A stretch of DNA of 64,000 nt from Berberis thunbergii (taxonomy: Eukaryota; Streptophyta; Magnoliopsida; Ranunculales; Berberidaceae), in assembly GCA_003290165.1 (NCBI GenBank), contig QNQO01008300.1:248001-312000 (forward strand), in the 5' to 3' direction. Below, piece by piece: positions 1 through 10,920 of the stretch; positions within the stretch are counted from its first letter, which is position 1; the number at the start of each line of letters is the position of its first letter. The notes beneath the pieces are model-generated. The model did not search any database, had not been told where the DNA came from, and was given only the letters and a program-made list of their open reading frames with translations. The position numbers and the translations under genes were made by a program.

Positions 1-430
1 AGCACTGTTGATGAGCGAAACCGCTGTAACATGGCTACCTTAAGTTCGGCCCAATTATGGATGGGTCGTCGTAATTTCACCCACTGGAACCAATTACCTG
101 TTTCCCCTTCAAAACATATGGATGCCACAGTAACCTTGTCATTTTCCCTGACAGGATTCACAAAGAAATATTGTTCTGCTCTAAATAGCCAACCTTGGAG
201 GTTGTCACCATCAAACAATGGCATATCCAATCTACGTGGGCTTGTTTGCCTTTTATACTTATCAGCAATATCCGGATCATTGTCTTCGGTTTCTTCAGCA
301 TGATCATGGGATCGACCTTCACTTTCCACCTCTTTTCCCTTCTTAGATCTTCGCATATATTCTCTCATTTCACCTAAAACATCTTGAACAAATTCCATTT
401 TTTTACTCAACCCTTCTATAGTTTCTTTAT
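1..430 (-). pseudogene. retrotransposon gag fragment
   Basis: On the minus strand the translation contains a typical plant retrotransposon gag core, with stretches such as PLFDGDNLQGWLFRAEQYF, then VTVASICFEGEAGNWFQW and NWAELKVAMLQRF. This capsid-like domain packages the element RNA in the cytoplasm. The segment upstream on the minus strand (up to about 500) is Lys/Glu-rich and weakly conserved, as gag N-termini usually are. The C-terminal part, including any zinc knuckle, lies beyond the window. I treat it as a transposon fragment and not a host gene. Confidence 0.75.
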
Positions 431-528
431 GCCCTGCACGTCCATCTCCAAATTGTCAACTCTGGTTTCCATTTTTTTGTTATATCTAGTCACAACCATT
501 AACCACCCACACTCCAAGAAAAGATGTG

Positions 529-540
529 GCTCTGATACCA
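529..540 (-). promoter_or_regulatory. primer binding site, tRNA-Met(i) type
   Basis: The minus-strand sequence TGGTATCAGAGC is the standard complement of the 3' end of plant initiator tRNA-Met. It lies three bases inside the LTR end at 544, where minus-strand DNA synthesis would be primed. Confidence 0.85.
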
Positions 541-543
541 AAA

Positions 544-729
544 TGATGGGTATAGAAGAATATCAATCTAGATAACCAACAAACAATGAACTATCTGCCA
601 CTATTACACAAGCCTGAATAACATTAAATACAGGAAGTAACCACCTGATAGTGTCTTCATGAAGTCGCCATCTTTAACATGCAGACAGTATCCATGAGAG
701 GGAAAAGCCTCCAATAGTTTCTATCGCTC

Positions 730-768
<39 letters not shown>

Positions 769-1001
769 ATTCTGCCTATCTCCCTTTTTATTCTCATTAC
801 AAATAACTAACAATAACTACAACACAATAATTGATAATAACTCCCCTAACTGACCTTTCTTATCTGTAGATAACTGATAGTTTTCAACAAATCTTCTAGG
901 CGCCAACTGTTGCCCTATTATTGGGTCCCTGATGATCTTGTGCCGTCCTGAATTTATTCCTTGCATAAACTTTTGGAAATTGCTGCACATGATACTCATC
1001 A
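544..1001 (-). repeat. 5' LTR (minus strand)
   Basis: The LTR is bounded by the primer binding site on one side and, on the other, by LINE-like sequence that begins immediately at 1002. It ends in TG...CA and contains a long C homopolymer (G on the element strand). Its open stretch at 817-999 is not counted as a gene. Confidence 0.7.
731..764. repeat. 34-base poly(C) tract
   Basis: An uninterrupted run of C inside the LTR, preceded by CT-rich sequence. On the element strand it is a poly(G) run, which could form G-quadruplexes. Such runs are very rare in plant DNA, and the exact length may be affected by sequencing. Confidence 0.95.
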
Positions 1002-1008
1002 GTCCTTT

Positions 1009-1330
1009 ATGAAAATCATCCAGAATCTATAGACCATATTTTCTTGTCCTGTCCTTTTGCTATCCAGCTTTGAATTGCCCTTTGTCATGAAGCTAAGACT
1101 CACCCCTCTCAGCTAACAACCTCCAGGGGCATCTTAGTCAAATGAGTGTGGTTATGGGAGACAATATTTTGCTACCATCTTGACCATTTGGGAAGAAAGG
1201 ATTCACATGATTTTTAAGGAGGAAAGAAGAGGATTCACTCTCTCACCATGCAATGTAGTCAAATCGACTGTTTGGCAATCTTGAATCACATGGGGGGTAA
1301 TAAAGATCTGAATTTCCATGTTTGCATCTT
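1009..1330 (+). pseudogene. L1-type LINE relic, zf-RVT end of ORF2
   Basis: One plus-strand frame reads ESIDHIFLSCPFAIQL followed by Trp/Leu-rich sequence. This resembles the zinc-binding C-terminus (zf-RVT) of plant L1-type reverse transcriptases, where a His-Cys motif sits in 'DHLFLHCPFA'-like context. The frame carries at least three stop codons, so it is dead. The downstream stretch to about 1430 (CCTTGGTTGTAG and TTTGTGTTTTG) resembles the 3' end of such a LINE, but no poly(A) tail is clear. The LTR element to the left may have inserted into it. Confidence 0.6.
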
Positions 1331-1430
1331 TAATTGGGCTAGTTTATTCCAATGGGGTTTTGGTTAAAAGTTTCCTTGGTTGTAGTTTGTGTTTTGTCTT
1401 TGCAGTTATCCAACTAGGTGACTGTCTCAG

Positions 1431-1564
1431 ACACTAGCTTTGTATTTTCCTATTTGTTTCATTATTACTTGATTTGTGTTTTATTGTTCAAATATACATA
1501 TACTCACCAATAAAACACAAATCAATTAATAATGAAACAAAAGAGAAAAATACAAAGCTAGTGT
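1431..1564. repeat. near-perfect inverted repeat (two ~55-bp arms, 23-bp loop)
   Basis: The arm at 1431-1485 begins ACACTAGCTTTGTATTTT, and the arm at 1509-1564 is its reverse complement with only a few mismatches, ending AAAATACAAAGCTAGTGT. No coding potential is present. It could be a small foldback MITE or an inverted duplication left by repair. Confidence 0.85.
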
Positions 1565-2461
1565 CCGAGTAAAAACTATAAATAAAAAGTAAATTTGAAA
1601 AGTATAAAAAATTAAATAGGATAAACTAAAACTTTATATATAAGCAAGGACGCACAGACTCTCGGAAAAAACCTTCGAATCCGAATTGGATAAGTTTCGG
1701 ACATGAACATTCGCTCGACTCGCATCCAACACGTATCCTACAATTTTTTTTGTTTGGGTACAAATAGCTGGATTGAGGGAGAGAACCAGCGATAGATGGA
1801 GACGCGAAATATGATAGAGATCCAAAGAGAGAGATTGGAAGACTCAGAGATCGAGATAGACTGAGAGAGATTGGGGAGAGAGCCAGAGACAGAAATTGAG
1901 ACGATCCTCAGCGGAGTTGCCGCAAACTTCTTTTCAAGACGATGTTGAGGCCATTGTTAGGTTCCTTTTGCAAATCGACGTGTTTGAAGACTGATGACAT
2001 AGATGAAGATCGACTGAGTGAACTTGCTCTCTGTTTCTTCTCAAACCTTTTTCGCTTGAGATGAAACACTCCTTTTTTTTTGCTTTTATGCGAGAAATGA
2101 AACCAACTCGAACAACTTCTTATCTGTCTGTATATATAGACGGAAATGGAGTGATGTAGAGCAAAAGAGAAAGTGTGTTACCTTTGGGCTAGGTAGGCAA
2201 AGTATCTTCACTTTTCAATATTTGTTTTTTACTGGCACCTAGAGTGGGGTGGATGATTTGTATAATATATAAGAGCATCCACATAGTTCAAGTGCCAGAA
2301 AGCCTTCCCTAGTGTATTTTCCGTGCTGTTGGCACCCCACATACATTTTTTCTTCTAAATATTGTTTTTCTTAATATCCTGTGCCATGTTTGGATTATTC
2401 ATTATTGTTTATGTTCGTATGAGTTATAAAAAATAATAATAAAATTGTTAAGTTTAACGTG
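1565..2461. other. intergenic, no gene recognised
   Basis: The stretch from about 1795 to 1900 is strongly GA-rich (repeated AGAGAGA), like a plant 5' leader or low-complexity DNA. A short ATG frame near 1941 (about 40 codons) has no recognisable similarity. I see nothing that can be called. Confidence 0.5.
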
Positions 2462-2560
2462 CCACTGAGTCCTAGTTTTTTGGAAATTGCCTGGTCACCA
2501 TGTCGTGTCCATTTCCAACACGACACCTATGTCCGTGTCCTCTGTGCATCCTTGTATATA
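2462..2560 (-). repeat. GTGTC/GACAC-rich dispersed repeat
   Basis: Read on the minus strand it starts CAAGGATGCACAGAGGACAC and ends near AAAAAACTAGGACTCAG. This matches, with substitutions, the plus-strand segment at 32734-32826. The repeat is non-coding and built from permutations of GTGTCGGACAC. Confidence 0.7.
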
Positions 2561-2721
2561 AGCAATGTGTCCATGTTTTCTTAGGTCACCATGTGTTTAT
2601 TGTACATAGATTTGGACCTATCATTGTGATACTGCATTCCACATTAGTTACTTTGTTATCATGTCTCCTTTATCTGATATGAACATTTTCAATTTATGGT
2701 CTGACAACTGTTGAACTGATC

Positions 2722-2889
2722 CTTTTTTTTTGGAAAGCGAGCTGAGTTTTTATAGGATCCCATAACCTATCAACAAGGTGCACCCTACAGGTCAACACCA
2801 TAAGAAAGTAACCATGCCGTCGGCGGGTCTCAAACCTAGGACGTGGGGGAGAAACCCACACAGCCCTAACTCGACCATAACACCATTGG
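2722..2889 (-). mobile_element. tRNA-derived SINE, complete with 14-bp TSD
   Basis: On the minus strand the element has an A-box-like start (AGCCAATGGTG), a B-box GGTTTGAGACC, an unrelated body and a 3' oligo(A) tail (plus-strand T-run from 2722). It is flanked by the identical 14-mer CTGTTGAACTGATC at 2708-2721 and 2890-2903, the target-site duplication expected of LINE-driven retroposition. It carries no protein code. Confidence 0.9.
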
Positions 2890-2903
2890 CTGTTGAACTG
2901 ATC

Positions 2904-3565
2904 TTAGTAATCAATAAATACTAAGAAGTGTTGACCTTAGTAGTTTCCGATTTATTGAATCAGCATGTAAATCTTGTGTAATCACCCACTGTCTAATCCT
3001 AATCGTTAGTTGCTCATGGGGTGACTACCCACTAAGTACCAATTTATTGACGAGAAGGGTAGTTTGTGTTGATCTTGGTCAAAACGCCAAATATGCAAGC
3101 GTCACAGGTTCTTATGCTATGGTGAAAGTTACCCTCTAATGCAAAATTAAGTTATGATCAGTAAGCTTAGTTGGTAAGGCTTGTGGTGATGTTAACACAG
3201 GCCTATGCCAACACTGAGTTGCTGCCATCATTTTCAAACAACCACTCCTTATATTAAGAAAATTTATGTTTTCTTGATGTGATTTGAAATAGAATGATGG
3301 GACCAAAAACATTGTTCTTATGTCTTATTTGTGATTATGGTCATATCAAAAGAGGACCACGCCATCATAAAACCCTTGATGTCCTCATTACTTTTGGATT
3401 AACATATTCATATGCTCTGAAATTGTGTGAATAATCTAGATCTTGAGATTATCTGCACTCGTGTGATATGTTATCTTTTTTGAACTGACAGAATGCCTTT
3501 TCCATTTCATGGTATTGAAACTTTCTTGACCAACTTTTACTTTTGACTTGTTCCGGGGTTTATAG
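2904..3565 (+). other. no gene; sequence upstream of the first surviving PPR exon
   Basis: No PPR-like translation was found here, so the PPR gene copy appears to lack its 5' half, or its upstream exons are beyond recognition. A tRNA-like stretch near 3165 (AGCTTAGTTGGTAAGG) may be a SINE fragment. Confidence 0.45.
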
Positions 3566-4215
3566 GTAATGTTGGCATGCGAAAAGTACAACTCAGTCCA
3601 TACGTTCTTCAGAAAAGTTTGAGAAATCCTTCATTCCTAATTCTTTGAATTATAAAGGTATTTGAAAAAAAATTCCTCTGTCGCTATACTTCTTCATGTA
3701 AAAGATTTCTGACTTTTCTGATTCATGCAGTTCTTGTGAATACTCTTTGGAGAGAAGGTAAAACAGACGAAGCTCTATCAGTTGTCGAAGACATGGAAAG
3801 ACGAGGAATAGTAGGCTCTGCTAGTCTTTACTATGACCTCGCACGTTGTCTTTGTAGTGTGGGAAGGTGTCAAGATGCGTTGTTGCAGGTCAGTGTTCTA
3901 TTTTGTGTTCTTTTTCTTAAGCTTAAAAAATTATGATAGCATATTTCAGTATGGAGTTGCTGCCTGAACCATAGGTGCAAACTACACACAGTTAAGATCC
4001 AAGTTTAAATAGTAGATTTGATGTCAATAACTCCACTCAGATGATTGTTTAAGGGGTTTTTTTAGTGGGGGCAGTATTTTATATTCACTAGATCTCTTCC
4101 TTAATATGTATTCCAGCTTAAGATAGGGGAGCATCTGAACCTCAGTCCCTTGTTTCCAAACATCAAGTAATAAGGTGTGCTGCTTACATCAATGCACAGT
4201 TCTTTCGTTCAAAGC

Positions 4216-4374
4216 TCCAACCTTTCTTTTCTTTTTCTTTTTTTCCCTTGAAAGGCAAGAAGGGTTAATGGATCCCATAAGCATTTACATGCCTTTGGCA
4301 GGGTATGAACCCTGGGCTTGGACTTGTGATACCATCTACCACAAATCTTATCAGCTGAGTCATTACCTATTGGC
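4216..4374 (-). mobile_element. tRNA-derived SINE in a PPR intron
   Basis: On the minus strand there is an A-box-like ATGACTCAGCTGATAAG, a B-box GGGTTCATACCC and an A-rich tail (plus-strand CTTTTTCTTTTTTTCCC). The flanks share TTCAAAGC (4208-4215 and 4375-4382), a short likely target duplication. It sits in the intron 3889-4953. Confidence 0.65.
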
Positions 4375-5667
4375 TTCAAAGCCCTGTTCTATCAGTACCA
4401 GGGTCAAACTGCTAAATCTCTTTCCGATGTCTACTACCAAACTTTGTCTTTGTGTCAACACTAGATCCTATATTTGGTATTCGAATGAAAGATGGCTTTT
4501 GAATCCATCAGAGATATATTTCTAAGTTTCTCTTCACTATTTTTCCTTCTCTATTTCTAAAATGCACAATGGTTTATTTGACATGGAGATCTATTCAGTA
4601 GGCTTGAAGTTCAGATCTCCAATATTCCTATTTGAAGTTTTATGATCTTTCTTTCTATTTTGTTTTCATTAAAAATTTTATGATAATGCACATGCCCATG
4701 ACTGGATTGCTTGTCCCACTATGCCCATATCTTGGTAAGTGGGTTTTAGGAGGTTTGTGTGGTCTTTTAGTCACACGTTGCCTAAGGAGGAATCGTTAGC
4801 GGAAGGTCTTTATAAAACTTTCTCCACCAGTCAAAACCCACAGACTTGAGATTTGGATTTCTCAAGATGATCAGACAGTTGTAGTACTAATCATTCCATA
4901 TTTTTGTGGCTAAAACAGTTCGGTTACTAATTATTGTCTTTTGTCCTGCACAGATTGACAAGATATGTAAGGTTGCGAATAAGCCTCTAATTGTGATTTA
5001 CACGGGTTTGATCCAGGCTTGCATAGACATGGGAAATGTTCAAAACGGAGCATACATTTTCATGCAAATGCACAAGTTTTGCTCCCCAAACCTGGTTACG
5101 TGTAATATAATGCTAAAAGGGTACCTAGAACATAAGATGTTTGATGATGCAAGAGATATTTTTCAGAAGATGTTGGATGAAAGTTGTGAAATTAACAGTA
5201 GAGATGATTACCAAGACTAGAGTGCTCCCAGACATATGTACCTTCAACACTATGTTAACTGCTCCATCGTGAATACAACTTCAATTCAAGGTGCCATCTT
5301 CAATTGGTCTTAGAGGCTTGTAGAGCTGGGTTTGGCAAGGGTATTCACTAAATTTTCTTACATTAATATAATTCCAATTATTTGCACTTATATCAGCATG
5401 CTTAACTCATTATTGCTATCAAAGTAAAATTACATATGGTAGGATTGAACAAATTGTAAACCATCATGAAACTTACTATAAAATCAAGGTCCACGAGATG
5501 AATGAGTTTAGGTTCATTAAAATTTAAATGATGGCATTAGAATGTATCAAGAATAGTGTCACACGTGTGTATATAATAAACAATTACCAACTTTCAAATA
5601 GTAGTTAAAGTATACATTAATTTCGAGTAATTTTTTAAACTTTGATATTCACGTAGTGTGTGTATAT

Positions 5668-8161
5668 CATCATCATCATCATCAAAGCCCACTCCCGATA
5701 TTTTCGCGGGTCGGCTACATGGATTTTGGTTCTCCAAGCAATGTGGTTTTCCCACATATCCCGCCTAATCCAAGTTCAATAATGTCTTCATTCACCACCT
5801 TCATCCAAGTTTTTGATGCGCTATTTTAGTAGCCACACAACTTAATACCTGCTTTGTGATTGTAGTATAGAATAAGTAGGGATCGTCTAGACCGGGGGAT
5901 TAGAGGACTTGTCAATTAACACTAATAATAATTAAAAAAATTAACAACCTAATTAATTAAATAATGGGGGATTGAATTTTCTAAATTAAACTATAAAAAT
6001 AACCATAAAGATAATAAAACTAAAGGGATGGCAAAGATGAGAAATTAGCTAAGGGTTTATCTCCACACACCAAACATATGATTATAAATCAATCTTCAAT
6101 AATCATTTGCTAACTCGTGAGAGACAATGCTCAAAATTAACCATGACCGCACTGCATTAATCTTATTATTTTTTCAAGTTCGTTGATTAAGTAAGCGTCG
6201 CTTTCAAACTATCTTATCATGGCTATCTAAACAGGAATCGCAAGTTAAATAACAATCTAAGATCATTAAGTTTTTGTGGAAAATATGAAACACTGACTAG
6301 GCAATTACAAGTTGATAGCATCTTGTTCTTACCTAGGTTTTACTTAACCTTACCAACGTTCCTTGGTATTTACTACTTGTGAGTACAAGACTATAACAAT
6401 TAGGTGAAACTCTCTTATACTCTAGCCCCCAGATCCTAAGCATGCTTACTAAGTTGGCCACCTTAACAACATACAAGAAAATTTCTCTATAAAGCAGTTA
6501 GCGAAGAACACAATCACTAATAACAAGGAAGATTAAATTCAATTAATTTATAAAGCACATGTCGGGGCTTCGAATCCACTCGTAACTAAGAAGAGTTTAG
6601 CTAGACATATTAATTATGTGTCGAATAGCATACATAATTAAATATTAAACTAAAATAAAAGTAGAGTTAAGAAGAAACAAACATTGTCGCCTGATCCGTG
6701 GTGTAGAGAGAGGAATGCGTGGGAGCAGATAGCAGAGAGGAAGAGAAATAAGTTTCTCCTCTTCACGACTCTCCTTCTTCGTCCTGCTTCACGACCTCTC
6801 CTCGATTATGCTTTCATGATCTGTGCTCTGGTGAGAAAGAGGTTTGCCAGGGAGAAGGAAGACAGTGGATTGATATGATATGAAACCTTGAGAAATCAAG
6901 AGGAGATGGACTGGATGGTGATGATGGGCTAGGGTTCTCTGATTTTCAACAAACAGAGATATGAGGATGGACTGTTTGCTGTGATTTGTGACGAACACAG
7001 GAGGTCGATTGCGATCGGATGCGAGGTGAAAGGTTTGATTGGTGATCGTGGTTGTGTGGCTATGCGATTGTGCGAATAGGAAGGAATTGCGACTGTAACG
7101 AGGGTTAGGGCTTGTTGTGGAGGCCATGGATGCTATTGCTGGATGGATCTCTTCAAAGCAAGGTATCATCCCTTTTATAATTGTTTTTGTTTCCTTCTTT
7201 GTTTGATTTCCTTGTTTGGTGTGATTTCCTTGCTTGTATGATTTCTTGTGCAATTAGTATTTCTAAATTGTCAATTTGCTTCTATTTTAAAATATTGTAA
7301 TTGAAAACCTACACAAACATGAAAATAACAATTAGTATCATAATTAACAAGTAATAGTCAAAAATATATATAGAAATATAGTACTAAAAATAGCTAATTA
7401 TGCCCCTATCAGTTTTCAACGGTCGTCCCCTCCGTCTACACCTTCCATTAACTTGCCATTTTAGACATTTTCTAATTGGCGTTGTGTTTGGTCTCCTCCG
7501 CACTTGACCAAACCAAGTTAAACGCCTTTCTTTAATTTTTTCCTCTATGGGCGCTACACCTAAGTGTCTCATAATTCTTTAATTCTTAATTTTATCCTTA
7601 CGAGTTTTACCACACATCCATTTTAACATTCGCATTTATGCTACTGCCATCCTATGCGTATGTTGTCTCATAGTAGCCCAACATTCTGAACCGTAATAAC
7701 ATGGTTGGTCGAATAATTTGTATTATAGCATTTTCCTTTTAAGCCTTGCAGACATCCTTTTATCGCATAATACTCCTGATGTCGTTCTCCATTCAGCCAA
7801 CCAAACTTTAATCTTTTGGTCTACATCTTCTCCAATATCCCCATTCTTTTTAATTATAGATCCTAGATATCAAAAAGTTTCACACTCTGGGACCTCCACA
7901 CCTTCGATCTCAATTGCATTACTCCCCTCTCGTGATTTACAACCAAAGTGCACACTAGATATTCATCTTCGAACGACTAATTCTAAAACCCTTACTCTCT
8001 AAAGCGTCCCGCCACCTATCTAATTTCTGACCTAAACCTTCACTAGTCTCATCAATTAAGACAATATCATCTGCAAATAATATACACCAATGTACATCTT
8101 CTTGTAGATGTCTCGTCAACTCATCCATGACCAAAGTAGAGAGATATGGACTTAAGGCCGA
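5668..8161 (-). mobile_element. RTE-type LINE, 5'-truncated, split by a solo LTR
   Basis: The minus-strand reading starts inside a reverse transcriptase with ...[14 protein letters not shown]; the FADD catalytic motif lies at 8066-8077. It continues to a C-terminal block RRLTWFGQVRRRPNT (about 7500-7545), typical of plant RTE LINEs. The 3' end is a short GAT/ATG-type tandem repeat (plus-strand CATCATCAT from 5668), as expected for RTE. The flanks share TAGTGTGTGTATAT-like sequence (5654-5667 and 8162-8177), a likely TSD. Stops and frameshifts interrupt the ORF. The 1.6-kb interruption is the solo LTR. It lies inside the last intron of the PPR pseudogene. Confidence 0.85.
5814..7411 (-). mobile_element. 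solo LTR of the Athila-like family
   Basis: The 1598-bp segment is the reverse complement, with substitutions, of the LTRs at 44220-45908 and 50598-52194. On the minus strand it begins TGATAGGGGCATAATTA and ends AATAGCGCATCA. It is flanked by a perfect 5-bp duplication GTTTT (5809-5813 and 7412-7416). No internal retrotransposon sequence exists, so it formed by LTR-LTR recombination. It keeps a long open frame (6789-7253, minus) equivalent to the ORFs in the other two LTR copies. Confidence 0.95.
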
Positions 8162-8194
8162 TAGTGTGTGTGTATATATATATATATAAGCTTT

Positions 8195-8530
8195 GAACCT
8201 ATGTTACAATGAGACAGACATAGGTATTGATATCACACTGATACGAGGTGTTGGACACATCGCCAAAAGAACGTTGGGACGTGCCTATATGTTTTATTTA
8301 ACTTTTAAGCAATAAATTTGAATTATTGATCATATTCTTTGATTTGTAGTTCAACATTACTACAACATGTAATACTAACTTGCCGTAATATGATTGTAAC
8401 ATTTATAAAGAATTGAAACTTTTCAAAGATATGTGAAAATATTGATGATCTAAGCATAGAGTGTCCTATGGGAGTATCCATGTGTGTCGATACGCATATC
8501 TGACACGATAATGTGGACACGCTTTTTGTT
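8195..8530. repeat. degenerate GTGTC/GACAC-type repeat remnants
   Basis: Two patches (about 8205-8285 and 8455-8525) contain GTGTTGGACACATCG, TGTGTCGATACGCATATC and TGACACGATAATGTGGACAC. They share motif style with the repeats at 2462 and 32734. Boundaries are unclear. Confidence 0.45.
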
Positions 8531-10177
8531 TGAAATAGAGTATCCTTGTCACATAGCTTTGAAACAAATTTATAATTTTAATAGATCTTTATATTAATAT
8601 TCACGTTTTATATACATGCTTGAATGCAAATATATTATTTTTTCGGCATCAGTTTTGGAAAATATCATTTATGTTATTTGGAAAATGTGTCCTGAATACT
8701 TTAAAAAATATCAGTGCTTCTTGCTCCTTATTGGTTGCCTTCTGGTCCCAGTTTTACAAATATTATCCGTATCTCTGGGTATCTGCAAGCCTATGCCATT
8801 GGACAGAAGACTGAATCTCAACCCAAGTCTGTGATGAATATTTATGAATTGAAATGTTACTGAATCCTAGTCATAATCCTGGATCCTTCTTTATGACAAC
8901 TTTAAGTTTGTCTTGATGAGCATAGACATTCTAAATTTGACATCTTAGTTTTCATGACATGTGGAAGGAAAGGCTCACAAATATATCAGGAAAAAAAAAA
9001 GTGACTTGGGAATCTCTTCATCATGACCTAAATTCCTGTTCCTTTTATTTTTTAGTTTGATGCTCATCGTAATTTTAGACATCTCGATTTGCTGGTCACG
9101 GTGACAACTCAAGAAGTTTGATAAGCTAACAGTATAACCGCTTAAAGGGCAATATTTAACATAAGTGGAGCATTTCACGGGTGTAGAACAGTTAGTTCGT
9201 TACTCAATATGTTATATTCTTCTTTATCTCCAAAATGCTCTTAGAAATCCTAGCTACCAAAATAATCCCTTCTGTTTTGTGAAAAGAATCTGAGCTCTTC
9301 TAATTAGCGAAGACACCCAAATGATAGTAGACCAATTCATTTTGTCAGCAACGTATGTTCATGTCCTGCGCCACATTGGTTATTCATGATGTCCTTGTTG
9401 CAGATTTATCTTCTGATATTCATGATCTAATCAATTGTGAAGATAAATACTGTTTATTTTCATTCTATAAAAATTAAAGTTTGAGAAAAAAACAAGAAGA
9501 GTCATCTCTCCTCGAGAAATGAAATGTGGGTCTTCCTTGAGAAAAGTGATTTCGGTAATATGGTTCAGTAGAAATGGTCCATGTTAAGTTTTGGCTCACG
9601 TCAGAAGCGCGAGTTAAATGAAAATACAACTACGTAAAACATAATTGTTCCAAGGTGAAAATCTTGTGTGTTGATATTCTTATATTAGCTGCTTTTGTGC
9701 TTAGGCTCCAGGGTCCGGCATCAGGATAGTAGGGCATTTGGACTTTAGATTAGTCTCATACATTAGTCAATATTCTTAATATAGATATGTCTCTGTCTAT
9801 CTTCTTATCGGTTCTGACTGTTAATTACTACATCAATTTGTTGTCTGTCAACAAGTTAAAAAATTTATATTTTTCGATAACCAATGCTTTAATTAGCATT
9901 AGTCACACCCAACTACATCATTCCACTAACCAAATCATGGTTCAGGAAACCTAGTCATTTTGATGTACATAGCTTTCATATTCCCTTAGGATTTTAGAGT
10001 TTGTTTCTAATGGCTGGGTTTTATTCATTTTAGGATTAATCCCACTTTTTATTTATTTCACTTTAATGGAACTAATTAAGCATATCTTGGAGTAAAATGG
10101 TAAATACCCAAAATTTAGCTTTTACTCACTTTCAGATTACTTGGAATGTGCTAATGCATGCCATTAACATTGTGCAG
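8531..10177 (+). other. remainder of the large PPR intron, no gene
   Basis: AT-rich sequence with no coherent coding frame. Several short ORFs on both strands (near 8616 and 8975) have no recognisable product. It ends in a plausible acceptor (TTGTGCAG at 10170-10177). Confidence 0.5.
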
Positions 10178-10575
10178 GAGGAGATACTGGAGACAACATG
10201 GAAACATTTAATTCAAGCAGGACGTGTTCCACCACTTCCCATCATCAAAGAGAGGTTTTGCATGAAATTGGAAAAAGAACAATATATTGTTAACATCTCA
10301 TGCATTACATGCCATCCTGCAACAGAGCTCCAAGCTGCATTCTCTGAGAAGGCCTGGTTGGATTTATTTAAGAGTGACATAAATAGATTTCAGAGGGGTG
10401 TTCTTGTTAGGTTGACCCAAGAAGCTATAACCTCATCGCTGGAAGTGCTTTGCCAAATCCAGTAGTTAAAAATCTAATAACTTCATGTAGACAGATTATC
10501 GGAACCCGCTATACAACACCATTTGAACCCATCCAAAACTCTGTATTTAAAGATATAGTTACAGAGTTTCAATAA

Positions 10576-10783
10576 ATATGTAGTTTTGCAGTCTTGTGCT
10601 GGAAATTATCTTGTTTGGTTCTTGATATGTGGAATTGTCTGGTTCATGAAAGAAGCTAGAATGTCTTCTTCTCATTGTATCTATTAGCAATTTTTTGCAT
10701 GCAGTATAGTGTCCGCGACTATAGCTAGTGGACTGCCTAACATCTATATTGTCCTTTGTGATTTGATACGTGAATGCTTTGAG
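10576..10783 (+). other. downstream flank of the PPR pseudogene
   Basis: Non-coding. It may include the former 3' UTR of the PPR gene; no clear polyadenylation signal stands out beyond the AATAAA at about 10571-10576, which overlaps the stop codon. Confidence 0.4.
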
Positions 10784-10845
10784 GCGTTAGCATTTGCCTT
10801 GTTCTGGTATGTGAGCGCTAGCATTTGCCATGTTCTGGTATGTAG
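10784..10845. repeat. 31-bp direct tandem duplication
   Basis: The two 31-bp copies (10784-10814 and 10815-10845) both contain TAGCATTTGCC, then TGTTCTGGTATGT, and differ at a few positions. Confidence 0.9.
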
Positions 10846-10860
10846 CAACACGTGGGGAAA

Positions 10861-10893
10861 TCCCTGATGCACAAAATTATGTGCATTCAGGGA
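10861..10893. repeat. short hairpin
   Basis: TCCCTGATGCACA and TGTGCATTCAGGGA pair with one bulged base around a loop of about 6 nt. No U-tract follows and no gene ends here, so there is no reason to call it a terminator. Confidence 0.8.
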
Positions 10894-10920
10894 TACATTA
10901 TAAGCAGCGCCTATTTGGCA

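Larger units (their letters stand above)
1..1001 (-). mobile_element. 5' part of a minus-strand LTR retrotransposon, cut by the window edge
   Basis: Three landmarks appear in the right order for a minus-strand element: an LTR (544-1001), a tRNA-Met type primer binding site, and a gag coding relic running off the left edge. Read on the minus strand, the LTR starts TGATGAG and ends CCCATCA, so its tips are the expected short inverted repeats. The rest of the element lies outside the window, so neither the second LTR nor a target-site duplication can be checked. The gag sequence looks Ty3/gypsy-like, but without RT the superfamily is an inference. Confidence 0.8.
3566..10575 (+). pseudogene. DG1-like pentatricopeptide repeat protein, 5'-truncated and frameshifted
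   Basis: The exons read as the C-terminal half of a P-class PPR protein resembling Arabidopsis DG1 (At5g67570), a chloroplast RNA-metabolism protein; that role is family knowledge. Surviving exons: 3566-3657 (VMLACEKYNSVHTFFRK), 3731-3888 (VNTLWREGKTDEALS), 4954-5340 (ANKPLIVIYTGLIQACIDMG, then SPNLVTCNIMLKGYL) and 10178-10575 (ETTWKHLIQAGRVPP). Splice sites are GT...AG. Defects: a 1-bp frameshift near 3619; a frameshift near 5217 with an in-frame TAG; loss of roughly 20 codons near 5263; and a frameshift near 10430 before the C-terminal tail ends at TAA 10573-10575. No 5' exons are found. Clustered 1-bp indels could be assembly errors, but the missing codons and missing 5' half argue for a true pseudogene. 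Confidence 0.85.

Noticed and set aside
10861..10893. rho-independent-like terminator
   Set aside because: Such terminators are bacterial; the hairpin is not followed by a T-tract and no gene ends there.
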